Source: Aplectana chamaeleonis
Taxonomy: Eukaryota > Nematoda > Chromadorea > Rhabditida > Cosmocercidae
Direction of reading: 5' to 3'
DNA length: 64,000 nt
Assembly: GCA_029168955.1 (NCBI GenBank)
Contig: JAPDOI010000039.1
Coordinates: 1,736,001 to 1,800,000, forward strand
Position 1 is the stretch's first letter, and every line of letters begins with the position of its first letter. The position numbers were made by a program, and so were the translations under genes. This document shows positions 9,648 to 20,644 of the stretch, in pieces. The notes under the pieces are model-generated. The model searched no databases. It was not told where the DNA came from and worked only from the letters and a program-made list of their open reading frames with translations.

Positions 9648-10597
9648 TATGGCAGCGTCCATCCCAGGGATGTGCGGAAATTTCTGTTTTCTGTTTTCTG
9701 TTTTCTGCCCATTTTTGGCCATTTTTTCTGTTTTCTGTAAAAATAGGCAAAAATTGGACAGAAAACAGAAAAAAACGTGCACCTCGATTCGCAGTAGGAC
9801 TTTCCTAGGAAAAAGTGGCCGGACTTATCGAAGCTGAGACGATAGAGTGAAAGTGTACTTCACTCAGGCTCTCTGCAGTTGTACCACGACGCTATACACT
9901 TTTATCTCGCTGTAGTGGTTATCCATAAGGGCACGTGTGGGGTGGTGGGAGGAAACGGTGCTGTTCGCTGTACACGGTCGGGTTCGAACCTCGCCGAAGT
10001 GAACCGAACCAACCAACCCTCCCGGGTCCTTCGATTGGTCACAGATTCATATAGAGAGATGAAGGCACTCAATGGGAAGTCGGCTGTGCCCCTGCAAGCC
10101 ACTCAAAAAGCGTGAACCCCATTCCTCTGAGAAAATTTGCAGCGTCAGTGCCACGAAAGTACCGTGATCCTCGACTGTGGTGCGATAGTTCCGCGATAGT
10201 GCCGCAGCGGCTCCGTGATCAGGCGATTCTGCTGCCATGTCTTGAGCCTCGACATCGCCGCAATAGTACCGCAGCGGCCCCGCGTTAGAACCGCGAGGAT
10301 GCAGCAGCGAACCCGCGTGGAGTACGATGTACTTTCCTGTGTGGTAAAACAAAACTGTCGCCGGTTAAATGTACCTAATTTTGAGGTACAATCCAAATTT
10401 CCTTGCGCGCAAAAGCGGCGGTAAGCTCTGTCCTTATCAGACAAAGGATGAAACGATCGCAAGTGCGAATTTTTGTTCTTACAATTAGGACCCCCCCCCT
10501 AATTGTCTCCTAATTCTTGAATAACTTCATATCACACATTCTCTCGGAGCCGCTGCGACATTATCGCGAAGCCAAAGCGGTACTGTCTGGTCCCCGC

Positions 10598-10986
10598 TAT
10601 ACTTTGATATCGAATGATTTCGAATGGTTTTATAAATGGGTTTTTTCTCTTAAATGACGGAATGGTTCGAGCCGCCTTCGGTTTTCAGACAACAAGTAAG
10701 AGGTAAGCTTCTCGTAAGACAGGTCAGAGCAGAACTCCCTGCATTCACAGAATCAGAATTATCAAATATTCGAAAAAATAGTCGACTTCGAATGACAGTC
10801 GACTATTTTTTCAAATTTTTGATAATTTCGATTTTGCTAATGAAAAAAATTCCACTCTGACATGACTTACGAGAAGCTTATCTCTCACACGTTGTCTAAA
10901 AACCGAACACGGCTTGAATTATTTTGTCATAAGAGAGAACGAGCCCATTTATAGGATCATTCGAAATCATTCGATGTCAATGTATA
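10598..10986. mobile_element. Foldback MITE nested in hAT-like copy A
   Basis: This is a 389-bp near-complete palindrome. Its arms share the GAATGATTTCGAATG and AAGCTTCTCGTAAG segments and meet at TAGTCGACT. The ends are TATACTTTGATATCG and its inverse. Flanks GTCCCCGC (10590-10597) and GTCCCGGC (10987-10994) look like an 8-bp target duplication. Copy B has a single GTCCCCGC (63158-63165 on the minus strand) and no insertion. The superfamily is uncertain. Confidence 0.8.
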
Positions 10987-11644
10987 GTCCCGGCTACGTC
11001 TCCGCAGCAGTGCCGCCGCAACTCCGCGATAGTGCCGCTTCGGTCCCTGTCCGCCCCAAAACGGCACTATCCCGGAGCCGCAGCGGCAATTTCTCTCAGA
11101 GTCAAGCCTCTACAAATACGACGTCGAATGAGCTGCGCATCCCAGTAGGGACTCAGGAAGCCGGTTCATTATCTTTATCTGATAGTGGATACTTTTACCC
11201 AAAGGTTTATCGTTGGCGAATCCCTCAGAGGTAACGCAAAGCAGTAAAGTGAAAGGCAAACTGCAATGTGACTCTATACTAAAAGGTATAAGCCATAATA
11301 CTACTTAACCCCACTATTCATACCCGCTCCCAGCGTATCCGCTTTGGTGGAGCGGGGTAATGTTGGTCCCAACTGTGCCATGCACGCTAAACTCTGAATA
11401 GGTGCTTTAATTCACTGCAACGCAGATGGCACAAAATTCAGTTAAGAGTTAGAGAGATTCTTGGCGCAGTGAAGCGCCTTCAAAGGTGACTTGAAGTCAC
11501 CTGCAAGGATTGGCCTCGAAATGCCGAGTGAGCACTCATTGCGAAGGAGCGCCTTTTATACCCTTCGGTTAGTTTTTTTTCTGAGCAAGAGACTGGTACC
11601 AGAAAAGAACTCGTCAATGATTGATAAGTTTCACCGTGTAAAAT

Positions 11645-11780
11645 TTGAGCGGGCGGATCGCTGGCTATCAAAGCACTTGCGGGCGGATCGCTGGCTGGTT
11701 GCGGGCGGTTCGCTGCATCTCATAGCTCAGCGGTCGGATTGCTGGCTATCGAGGTCCTTGCGGGCGGATCGCTAACAGAT
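11645..11780 (+). repeat. GCGGGCGGATCGCTGGCTATC minisatellite remnant
   Basis: About five imperfect copies of a GCGGGCGGATCGCTGGCTAT core occur at irregular 30-45 bp spacing inside hAT-like copy A. Copy B has no counterpart, so they arose or were acquired after the copies split. Confidence 0.6.
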
Positions 11781-12866
11781 TGGGAGCGGATAACCGCTAT
11801 AGAGCTCGCCGGCGATCCACCCGCTAGCGTGATCAACATTCCCAGGTGCCGCTATTCGCCCGCGGAGACAACGAGAGGCATCGATCCGCCTGGCGAGGTA
11901 ACCTATTGTCTGAGTATACTCTAACGGCAATGGTGCGCGGTACGGGCGTGATTTTCAGCTCTGTGGAGTAGTACAGTCTCAAAACCAGCAGTTATCCCAC
12001 AATCAGTGTCAAAATATGTACACTAAGGAACGGAAAGCTAGCTCTGACTGCACTACGTACTCCTTGCACTGACATACATATGTATTGAGCTTCTAATAGA
12101 GTAATCGACCTTCTTTTGCCTGGGAAAAGGGAGATTCGATGAACATTTGTAATCTCATCGCACTTATAATCTGCATTTCTTAAGCGTCTATACTTTTTGC
12201 TCTGGCCAACTGTAAGGTTTTGAAAATTTAATGAAAGAAGCATAGACCTCTCAAAAAATGTAAAAAAAAAGTTTAGTTTTGAAAAATTTCGTTTAGTCTA
12301 CGCTGAACACCCTTTATTGATTTTTGGAAATTTTCTGTTTTCTATTTTCTGCCCATTTTCGGAGATTTTTTTCTGTTTTCTGTCAAACTAGATTTTCTGT
12401 TCTCTGTTTCCAAAAATATTTTTTCCGCACATCCCTGGTCTATACGTCGCGAGAGCGGGCGCTCCCGCTGTTGTGCGCCTCTCGACGCTCCTCAACGCTG
12501 CCCGCAAATCAACACAGGCAAACACCCGCCACCTCGTGTTGATTCGATTGAAAACGTTTGATCAGGTGATCAATCGCTCGAGTCGGCGCAACGGCTGATG
12601 ATTTCCTATGGTTTTCGACTTTCGTGGACGGATTGTGAAAAACAAGGGCAGTAGTTTTGTTATAGGTTTAGTGCCACCTGCTTTAGTGATCGAGCAGTAA
12701 GCTTGAAACTTGCTGCTTGCTCCGTGGTGCTGGCGTAAGCGTGCGGGAGCGAGCGAGCGAGGGCGCGCGAGAAGGAGCGTCTGTGAGCGGCTAGCGAATC
12801 GTGTGCCCACGATGACCATCGATTTTGCGCAATCGCACGCTCTCGCCACGTATGGACGGAGCCTAT

Positions 12867-13129
12867 CACTGCCAAGCTTTGACCTGTGATCATCGGCAAT
12901 GGTTTTTCATTGAAAGAGAGTTTAGATTTGAGAATTAGTTGTTGGTAACTTCCGGAAATCTTCTTCAGGTAAAAATCTTGTCAATTCATAACCCAGTTCG
13001 ATGAAAACCACTGCTGATAATCGCAGGTCAAAGCGTGGCGGCGACGGACTCTCAGATACTCGCGGCTTAGTAAGGCAGCACGAGGGGATTACTAACGCAT
13101 TTACTCGTCGAGGTGTAAGCCCCTTTCGT
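12867..13129. other. Short unassigned stretch
   Basis: No recognised gene or repeat. On the minus strand a splice-like site at about 13012 precedes a 29-codon open stretch with a stop near 12922. It is too short to call a terminal exon. Confidence 0.3.
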
Positions 13130-13345
13130 TCCCCCAACTGCTGCCCAGGGCAGCACTTTGTGTCATCTTGCTCCGCTCACTGCCCCAACTGCTGCTCGTA
13201 TAGTTGCCCCACCTGCTGCTACAGTCGCCCCAACTGTTCCAGTCGTCGCCCCAACTGCTGTTCTTCATTGTGGCCCCAACTGCTGCTCTTCTCTCCCCAA
13301 CTGCTGCTCTTTATTCTCGCCCCAACTGCTGCTCCTCAATTATGA
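13130..13345 (+). repeat. GCCCCAACTGCTGCT minisatellite
   Basis: About nine imperfect copies of GCCCCAACTGCTGCT are spaced by 3-12 bases. Open frames here are repeat artefacts rich in Cys or Pro. Confidence 0.8.
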
Positions 13346-14894
13346 TCTTTTCTTTTTTCTTATAATTTTTCTTTCGCAGGTGATATGTCGCTTTCAGCAG
13401 CAGCGCTGCAGCGACCCATCAAAGATAAAGACCCCAGTGAGGACTATTGATATCCCTAACGGGTGTTTCATTCTTGATTATATCCTTTAATCTTCGCCAC
13501 CGATCGAGGAAATGATGCCCGCATTGCCGACTGTCTCATGCCCATGTAAGACTGCCTCGTATCTGGCACGAGTTTGCGAGGGCCGTTCAACACAGGCCTC
13601 GGTCGGTAGTGAATGTGAGTGTCCCAAAAACATTTCTCAACAGAGAAATTCTCTATCCCTAAACAAGAATCTATTTTCACTGGGTTTTGTGACCGTGAAG
13701 ATAGGAATTAGGCACAATATTCTGTTTTTCTCGATTTCAAAGACGAATCATGGTTTTCTTCGGGAAAAAAGTTATACCCACATATTCCAAAGATGAAAAT
13801 TTCCTCAAAATATTCTTAATTCACTGAAATTCGCACTGGTTAGAGGAATGTCTAGGGCGAACGGAATTGCAAATATCAGAGTATCCATGCGATCTCTCTA
13901 TAAATGGTGATTTTTTCCTTCCGAAAAAGCAATGGTTCAATGAAAATGTTTTCTTCTTTCGAAATTATTGTCGTGAACTTTCTCAGGATGGTTTACAATT
14001 GTTGAATTAAATGCAAAGTAAATTTTGAGAACTGTCTGCTTTGAATATTGTGGACATTGTGTTTTTCGTAAAGAAAACGTATTGGACATGTCGTTCCATT
14101 TTCGGCAAACCATTGCCGCTCAGCATATGAAAAATACAAGTCTTCGTGGTCCTTGTCCAAAATTAAAAAAAAATGTCTCACTGGAAAATGCGAGTAAAGT
14201 TCAAAGTCATGAAAACGAATTTTATAGTAAGAACGTGATTTTCCAAAGTTTTCGACACATACCTTCAAGATATGAAAAAAACTCAAATTGTTGTCGAATC
14301 TTGTAGAACACACTGAATCAATTATTTCAAAAGAGTTGAACATCTCTCAAATTTTCGGTCGGTTCCACACGACCATCATCCTATGAGAATGACGACTCAT
14401 CATTTTTTTCAGGTTAATTCATCAGTCTTTAACCGAGCTGTACCATTCACATTGCTCGCAAGGAACTATTTTACTCGAGTGTACCATCTCAAACCTAACG
14501 AAAATCCTTTTTTTCTAGACGGCGTTCGATTTGATGATCAATAAAGTACCAGATTTTTTTGGAAGACTTGATGCAACGAAAATGTGAATTTTGCATAAAA
14601 TTACCTTTGAGGTGGCCGCGCAGGTGAACAGGTAAATCGCTCACGCGCAGAACTAAAATGTGAACGGGCAAGACCCCAGACTCAGACCGTGCCAAAAACT
14701 CCGCGTGTCCGCCTCCCGCCGAGCACATGTTGCGGCGCCCCACCCTGCTTATCCGATCCGAAAGCTCACTTGAATGCATTCTTCCTGGATTTCGATGGAA
14801 ATGATTAAAAATCACCAAAACATGTTTGGTAATATACAGATTTCCTAGTTTATTACAGATTTAATGTTTTATATGCTCTCTATTTTTAGTCTAA
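13346..14894. other. AT-rich stretch without a recognised gene
   Basis: Mostly AT-rich sequence with short frames on both strands and no family I recognise. On the minus strand a GC-richer open stretch (about 14770 to 14603) ends at a donor-like AAAG/GTAATT. It resembles no known domain and is not called as an exon. Confidence 0.3.
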
Positions 14895-15930
14895 TGCTCA
14901 TTTGTGCCTATTGCTTCAAATGTTCATTCATAATCACTTTCTGGAGAGACAGCTTTCTGGGATGAGCTCAAGAACTGAGCAGCACATCAATGTACCCCGA
15001 AAAGTTCACCAAACCATGGAGAAGTGTGACATAACTTTCTCCGCAGATTCTCTTCTTTAAAATCTGTGTCAAACTGTGAGGGGTTATGCATTGCAATGCA
15101 TAAGTACCCTGTGTAAGCTTGATTGAGAACAGTGTAACTGATTTCCTTGAAAACATACAGGAGTGCGCAAGTTTTTTTTATCGCAAAAAAGCTTTTTGTG
15201 AAGTTTTTTGCTCATACAACTCTGATATATATTGCCGCGACTTCGCCGCAACTCCTCCGGTTTGACGCCTGCCGGAGGAGTTGCAGAAGAGATGAGAGGC
15301 AGAACCGCGGACGATTCTTTATTGACCGAATCGCGTTAGGGTCGCGGAATCGCAGAAGAGTTCCGGGGGAGTCCCAATAGAGTAGCGAAAGCGTGATCCA
15401 CGGGGAAGTCGCGGCAAAGCCGCCGAAGAGTCCAGGGTCGCTCGGGAGTCGCGAAGGAGTCGTTGGGCAGCAGAGGAAGAGTCACGGCAATATTTCTCAG
15501 AGAAAGCGCCTTATCGCCATATCTCGCTTCAAAATTGACGAAATGAAATTTTGAGGTAGTTTTTGTGTTCCACTCAGTGAGGCCAATGTAGAGTCATTGC
15601 GACTCCGGTATCCTATTGAAAAGGTGCATTTCCTTCAGAAATTCATGTCGACCACAGATCAGAAAATGAAAGATTTCTGCTAACATGATCATCTGACCAA
15701 TTCATAGTGAGGGATTTTTTCGTGCAAATATGCATTTTTCGATGCCCACTTGTGTTCAATCTATTGTTTTCTAATACTATCGTACAGGACTCAATGAAAA
15801 CAATTTAGAAATTACTTCAAAATTGAAATCGGACCACTTTGAAGCAAGTTATAGCGATGCAACGCTTGGTGAGCGCAAAAAAACGCCGCAAAATGCTTTT
15901 TTTGCGAAAATTTGTGCGGAACTGTACCTC
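14895..15930 (+). repeat. 1-kb dispersed repeat D, copy 1
   Basis: This segment matches 28655-29675 in inverted orientation over about 1 kb. It contains GC-rich GCCGCGACTCCTCCG repeats near 15230-15480. The borders are set by where the two copies stop matching. No terminal repeats or protein were identified, so the class is unknown. Confidence 0.7.
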
Positions 15931-16316
15931 AGGGGTAAAATTTGATATTATAGTCCGCCCACCATGTATAGCAACCCTGTCAAGCTCGAGATCTCAATTC
16001 GATCAAATAAGTGAGAAACTACACGGAAAAAGTCGACTCCGCTCACAACACCCTAAAAGCATAATCAAGCGTTTCGACCCCGAAAAGGTAACCCAAATTT
16101 TTGCAAACGGAAAAATTAGTTTGTGTGGCGATGCTCAAAAGCAAAATGTACAATAGCAGAGCTCTTGGTTCCCTTTCCGGGGCGATGCAGTTAGGCTTTT
16201 GGGGCGGGGCCGACTTTTTCCTTGAAGTTTCTCACTTATTACAGCGAATTGAGATCTCGCGCTTGGCAGGGTTGCTATTCACGGTGGGCGGGCTATAATA
16301 TCAAATTTTACTCCTG
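15930..16316. mobile_element. Foldback MITE, CAGGGG ends
   Basis: Two arms of about 100 bp, containing AAATTTGATATTATAG and CGAGATCTCAATTCG, are inverted around a GC-richer centre. The ends read CAGGGGTAAAA and TTTTACTCCTG, resembling hAT-type CAG ends. No clean target duplication is visible. Confidence 0.7.
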
Positions 16317-16324
16317 ATGTTGCA

Positions 16325-16445
16325 CTGTGCCTTCAAGGCTGTTTAGCGCAGCGAGGCACTGCTCTGTAATTCAAATAATCCATAGATCTTAAAGCACGCC
16401 CACAAGTACGCCGCGAAGCGGCGTGGGTGTGCACCTTGTATACAG
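16325..16445 (+). repeat. Short repeat E, copy 1, with GC hairpin end
   Basis: Matches 28055-28180 in inverted orientation. It carries a compact hairpin (ACGCCGCGAAGCGGCGT) next to CACGCCCACAAGT. Similar GC hairpins occur at 41523 and 41914. Confidence 0.65.
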
Positions 16446-16559
16446 ATATCCAGAAGTCTAAATGTACATGCTCAAAAGAAATAACTCTCCAAACTGATTA
16501 TGAATGTCCTTGTAGCTGCCCAAATGAACCACTTTGAGCAAGGTTACCACACTGCGCTG

Positions 16560-16690
16560 TTCAAAACGGGGAGCAGCAGCTGAGGCGACGAAAGGAGGAA
16601 GAGGGCAGCACGTGCTGCTAAGAGCAGCACAAAGGCAGCACGTCCTGCTCAAGCAGCAGCTCTTCCCCTCGTGCTGCCCTCGCTATCCTC
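16560..16690 (+). repeat. CAGCACGTGCTGC-type degenerate repeat
   Basis: Several GCAGCACGTGCTGC-like palindromes containing the E-box core CACGTG lie in irregular tandem. A similar cluster is at 23195-23300. Whether the E boxes bind anything is unknown. Confidence 0.5.
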
Positions 16691-16734
16691 GTCGAGGTGA
16701 AAGCCTATTGTGCTCCATTACGACCCCGCGATCC

Positions 16735-16860
16735 TCTGAGCTCGTGTCAGTGTCAATGCGAACAACTAGACCCAAGGAGGCCGGCCGGCCTTCCCCACTG
16801 AGATAATCTTCAAAACCGTTTTTTGCCTCTAGGGATGCGTTTAGATCCGTTTTTTAACAC
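16735..16860 (-). repeat. Dispersed repeat fragment, inverted copy of 9520-9647
   Basis: Shares the GGGTCTAGTTGTT core (on the minus strand) and flanking sequence with the stretch at the end of the tRNA-like array. Confidence 0.6.
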
Positions 16861-16945
16861 AGTTCTCCTTATTAGGGCTATCACAAATGTTTTTCATTGA
16901 AGGTTCAAGAACGAAGTTTATCGTGAACAGTGCCTTTAAGCATAC

Positions 16946-17065
16946 CGTAATGGTCTCTTGTAGTTTTTCTCGAATTGTTGCTTCTTCGGCTGTTCCTTGG
17001 ACCTCTTTCGCCCTCATTGCCAATGAAAACAGTGGCACGTCTCGGATATTAATGGCGTCCATAGA
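16946..17065 (-). CDS. Legumain-like protease, post-catalytic exon (DVPL region)
   Basis: An exon of exactly 40 codons, bounded by a strong acceptor (GTGTGTTTCAG, ending 17066) and donor (ACG/GTATGC, from 16945). It encodes a segment with RDVPLFSLAMRAKE followed by a charged helix-like stretch. This fits the legumain (family C13) activation-peptide region, where DVPL followed by a basic helix is conserved (recognised from the family, not from a search). It starts and ends in phase 0. The 60-bp intron upstream joins it in frame to 17126-17249. Exons further downstream, which should hold the C-terminal prodomain, were not found. A TTAA-type transposon end lies about 20 bp into the downstream intron. 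Confidence 0.72.
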
Positions 17066-17125
17066 CTGAAACACACGAATCAGTCAGTTGAGTGGAGAGG
17101 GAATACCAGATGTAGAGGCGCGTAC

Positions 17126-17249
17126 TCGATTCGCGTTATGAATCATCTGCTCTTTATGTGGAATGGAAGTCGCGGATGCCATTCCCTGAAAGAAGCCTAC
17201 GGGATCTTGGGTGATAGAACTGGAGCCGAACATCTGAACTGTTGACGAC
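17126..17249 (-). CDS. Legumain-like protease, exon after the catalytic domain
   Basis: An exon of 124 bp with acceptor GCTCTTCAG (ending 17250) and donor CGA/GTACGC. It encodes STVQMFGSSSITQDPVGFFQG and a further 20 residues. The family pattern here is SHVMQYG...FQG, the end of the legumain catalytic domain. The FQGM match and the spacing to DVPL in the next exon agree with vertebrate and plant legumains. It begins in phase 2 and so needs an upstream exon with two overhanging bases. The exon-like stretch 17618-17733 would supply them. Confidence 0.72.
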
Positions 17250-17617
17250 CTGAAGAGCAATGAATCTCAATCGTTTGAAAAATTGTGATCTGAAAATCAC
17301 CCTCACTACAGAACCGTCCTTGACCTTTACCAAAGCAGCGTCGCTTAAACGTCGTTTATGTAGTTATTACTTTTCTGGAAGTGGTCCGTTTAGGTAGTTT
17401 GAGGTATATTCGAATCAGCATCGAAGGTGTTTTTTGTGTATTCTTAGTGTACAAGCGAGGAACTGAGCTTCACTGTCCGGAAACGACCGCTGTAAGGCTA
17501 CGGAGTTGCACGCCGGTAATTCGTAAAGTTAACAGGCGTCGGCTTCATTGGAGACGCACTATAACAACATTGCACTTAAAATCAGGTGCTCCCAATGTTG
17601 ATTTCGAAGGTACTTAC

Positions 17618-17733
17618 CCCGAACTACCAAAACCATCAATGTAAATAATTGAGCGGCTTTCGCGGGGCGAAGAGAGCACCGCAAACGCAGTTTGATCAAA
17701 AGTCACGGTCAGCACTGCAGTGGCAAACTTTTG
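17618..17733 (-). CDS. Possible exon of the legumain-like gene
   Basis: An open stretch of 38 codons plus two bases. It has an acceptor with a good pyrimidine tract (CCTCTTTTCTATAG) and a consensus donor (GGG/GTAAGT). Its end phase matches the next exon at 17249. The residues (including FDQTAFAVLSSPRESRSII) are not clearly legumain. It may be a divergent exon, an alternative exon or a chance frame. Confidence 0.33.
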
Positions 17734-17851
17734 CTATAGAAAAGAGGCATGACCAACTTCACTTGATTTTTCACTTCTGCATACTGCTGCGATATTTGAA
17801 GCTCTAGAAGATTGTGCTGAAATCAATATGTAGAACAGAGTCAACGTGACC

Positions 17852-18302
17852 TTAAATGGAGTTTCCACGATAAAAATTGCTTTAGAGTTTCCACCAGAAA
17901 ACGAAGGTTTGTAGTCAGTGAAGAAAGAATCATCAGTGAAGAAAGAATCATGAAAAACGCTGCGAAACATCCAAAAACAGCTCTTCTTTTCGAAAGCCAC
18001 ATTTCAACGGTGGATGAGTTGCGCGGGCATGGGCCTGAACTAGAAACCGTGCGCAAATGCGCCCCAATGCTAAAATTCAGCCGCGCTCGCGCTCCAATGC
18101 TAATGAAGAAGCGGATCGAACTGTACCTCGGAAAACTCGACCGCGGGCGGAACGGCTGGCGCGAGCGGACTTCGGAGCCGTATAGAGCTTTTTCGGCCCC
18201 TTTTTCGATTGTTCTTCCGACCCCAGTGCTCCAACGAGACCCTGAACTTTCGATTTCCGGCCAAAAACCGAGGACGAAATTTATCGTGGACACTGCCTTT
18301 AA
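17852..18302. mobile_element. TTAA-flanked MITE
   Basis: The left end TTAAATGGAGTTTCCACGAT and right end ATCGTGGACACTGCCTTTAA are inverted relatives of the TTAAAGGCAGTGTnCACGAT family. TTAA targets suggest a piggyBac-like or Kolobok-like origin (inference). The right TTAA is shared with the next element, which starts at 18299. Confidence 0.65.
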
Positions 18303-18349
18303 AGACAGCATTCACGCTCGTAAACGTGTTTGAGATAACTATGGAAATA

Positions 18350-19937
18350 CAGTGTGTCGCATAAGTATTCGAGCACCCTGAAATTTCATGGTGGGACCAT
18401 TCGAGCGGCGTTTCAAGCATCGGCACCTATGTTTTCCGCTATGCCGAAAACGGTAGGTCACATTTTTGGAAGGCAAATCGTACACTTTTTCCTTTTTCAC
18501 ATACAGAAATTCATTTTTTAGCCGTCGCATAAGTTAACGAGCACTTGGGAAATTCCTAAATTTATCGAATAATTTCAAACAATACATATGGAAAAAGTCT
18601 TCAGTATGATGTTACACCACCGTTACGCGAAATAAGTTCAAACAGTCTATCTGTCATGCTATTACTGAGGTTCTGGAGGGTCCCTTGGTCAATTTCGTTC
18701 CATGCGTCCACGATGGCCTCCTTGAGTGACTCCACAGTTCCGTATTGCCTCTCATCCTTGTAGATCTTGCGAACAATGATTCCCCAAAGGTTCTCGATAG
18801 GATTCAGCTGATCGCTGGCCAAGGCAGAGTATCGACGTTGTTGCACCGGAGCAACTCCAGAGTAGATCGGCTGACGTGTATAGTGGCACTATCTTGGACA
18901 TAACGGAAGCCCTGACGTCTCCGACGACGAAAATACGGAAGAAGATGCGAAGCCAACACTTCCTGGTACTCAACTGAATTCATACGATTCGATACGAATG
19001 CGATTCCGACCTACCCAGTTGCTGTGAAGGCTGCCCAAACCATCACGTTTCCTCCGCCAAAGTTCCTGCGACTGGAGAAAGCCGGCTCCTTCCGAAGATC
19101 CCGCTAGTAGTGCCTCGAACCATCCGGACCATCGCAATTAAAATTTTCTTGTCCGAAGAGACAACCTGAAGCGAAGGGTTCTAAAATTTTCCATGAAATT
19201 GGATAGCACGCGATTCAGCTCACCTTCCTCCAATTTGTACCCAAGTTTGAACGGGCGAACTGGAGCCTGGCCGACTTGTGGCGTTTTTCTGAGCGCGGAT
19301 CCTTTTTCATTGCGGTTCTTTCGATGTTTTCGTTGCGATGGATCGAATGGGGAATGGTATCCTTTGACACATTCAGCGAGAGTTCGGAGCGGACGGTCGC
19401 GCTAGACACCATTTTGTTGGAGACTTTTCTGGCGATGCGTAGTTCGTCGTGTCCAGTGAGCTTCCGAGGTCTCTCAGAGCGAACACGCATTCCGTAGGAG
19501 TCCGGATTCTGTAGACACGAAGAGATGCAGCTTGGTGAACGTCCAATTTACCGAGAGATTTGTCGGACTCCATTACCGGCGGTGTAGAGAGCCCAGGCCT
19601 GGGCCTGTTCTTCGGAAGAGAGATGTGAACCGCGTGGCATTATTATAATTTACGCATACAACTACATTCTTTACTATACCGCTTGAAGCAGGATTTTTTC
19701 GTATGTCTCTTGTACAAAAATTTCGCTTCTCTGAAGTGTTCGTATACTTATGCGACGGCTAAAAAATGAATTTCTGTGTGTGAAAAAAGGAAAAACTGCA
19801 CGATTTGCCTTCCTACAATGTAACCTACCGTTTTCGGCATAGCGAAAAAAATAGAGACCGGTGCCGATGCTTGAAACCTCGTTCGAATTGCCCAACTATG
19901 AAATTTGAGGGTGTTCGTATACTTATGCGACGCCTTG
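18350..19937 (-). mobile_element. Tc1/mariner transposon, decayed
   Basis: A 1588-bp element flanked by TA on both sides (18348-18349, 19938-19939). Its terminal inverted repeats include GTCGCATAAGTAT and extend inward for well over 50 bp (CACCCTnAAATTTCATnG). The length and TA target are those of Tc1/mariner elements. It lies within a family O foldback, whose sequence continues directly across the site. Confidence 0.88.
18601..19490 (-). pseudogene. Tc1-type transposase, frameshifted
   Basis: Transposase fragments lie in different frames on the minus strand. An N-terminal piece (19490-19215) has an RPRKLT...SSATVRSELSLNVSKDTI DNA-binding region. A middle part carries QDSATIH-like residues, corresponding to the second catalytic Asp. 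The C-terminal end (18846-18601) has LNPIENLWGIIV with the third catalytic acid and runs to a stop at 18601. Frameshifts and at least one stop separate the pieces, so no active enzyme is expected. Confidence 0.82.
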
Positions 19938-20478
19938 TAGGATGGTATGGCTCACATTACAACGCCTACACATTTTGAAACGCCAACACTACCCGCAGTG
20001 CCGCAACACGAGTGAGAAGTTGTCCCCGCCCTTGTATTTCTCCGCCCCTTATATTTGCCGTCCTCCTCTCAAAGAAGAGTGCTGAGCCATTCACACCGTC
20101 TCCGATGTATATGGTTTACTTATTGTACTCATTTCACCACCCACAAACGTCTCCGACGGTGGGAATGGCCCAGCACCCCTGTTTTCGAGGAGGACGGCAA
20201 ATACAAGGGGCGGAGAAATACAGAGGCGGGGCCAAGTTGTTACTTGTGTAGCGTCATTGTGGGTCGTTCTGGCGATCCAAAATGCGTAGGCGTTGTGTTC
20301 TGTGCCAATCCATTCTATTATATTTCCGTACATAATATCTCAAATGCGAGCGTGTATGTTGCCTTCGAAAGAGGAATAAAAAGATGCACACAACTAAAGC
20401 TCAGGAAGGAAGTAGGAGTGTAAATGCTTCAGAAAAAAGTCAAAATCTTCGGATCAGCAAGTGGTATAGAATTATGTA

Positions 20479-20644
20479 TAGTTAGGTCCGTGGCCTGTGT
20501 CTTCAAGAAAAAAAAACGTTTAAATTCAAACTGCGGCTGGCGCGGCGGTTCAATTCTCAGAGATTGAGATTTAAACCGCCACGCCAGCCGCGATTTGAAT
20601 TTAAACGTTTTTTTATTGAGGAAATAGGCCGCGGATCTAACCAT
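20479..20644. mobile_element. Small palindromic MITE, family H copy 1
   Basis: A 166-bp foldback with GTTAGGTCCGTGG and its inverse at the ends and CGTTTAAATTCAAA arms around GGCTGGCGCGGCGGTT. A second, more decayed copy is at 56947-57148. Confidence 0.75.

Larger units (their letters stand above)
9665..12437. mobile_element. Non-autonomous hAT-like DNA transposon, copy A
   Basis: The element begins CAGGGATGTGCGGAAA and ends with its exact inverse (TTTCCGCACATCCCTG). Subterminal regions are rich in TTTTCTG runs. Flanks GTCCATCC and GTCTATAC are a decayed 8-bp duplication of GTCAATAC, the sequence seen once in the empty MITE at 58473-58480. A CAG-type end and an 8-bp target duplication are typical of the hAT superfamily. 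No transposase is visible in 2.8 kb. It contains GC-rich CCGCGATAGTGCCGC-like repeats, a nested foldback at 10598-10986 and a further private segment near 11115-11330 that copy B lacks. Copy B lies inverted at 62300 to the window end. Confidence 0.82.
9648..12866. mobile_element. MITE (TGAGGC type), split by a hAT-like insertion
   Basis: Positions 9648-9664 and 12438-12866 together match, in inverted orientation, the uninterrupted element at 58059-58489. The ends are imperfect inverted repeats of about 25 bp (TGAGGCnnCGTCnATACG). The left terminal repeat is cut by the element at 9665-12437. No protein is encoded. Confidence 0.75.
18299..20368. mobile_element. TTAA-type foldback (family O), split by Tc1/mariner
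   Basis: The left end (18299-18349) carries CACGCTCGTAAACGTG. Homology resumes after 19938 with GGATGGTATGG, ACAACGCCTAC and GCCCAGCACCCCTG, and runs to the decayed right end near 20368. Copies without the Tc1 insertion are at 33501-33968 and 35607-36011. Confidence 0.7.

Noticed and set aside
12922..13012. Possible terminal exon on the minus strand
   Set aside because: Only 29 codons after a plausible acceptor, with no homology recognised and no upstream partner.
14603..14770. Possible exon on the minus strand ending at AAAG/GTAATT
   Set aside because: No acceptor of quality upstream and no family resemblance. It does not fit any missing legumain segment.
16317..16335. ACTGTGCC beside the CAGGGG foldback as a target duplication of ACTGTACC
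   Set aside because: It lies five bases beyond the element end, so the geometry does not fit a target-site duplication.
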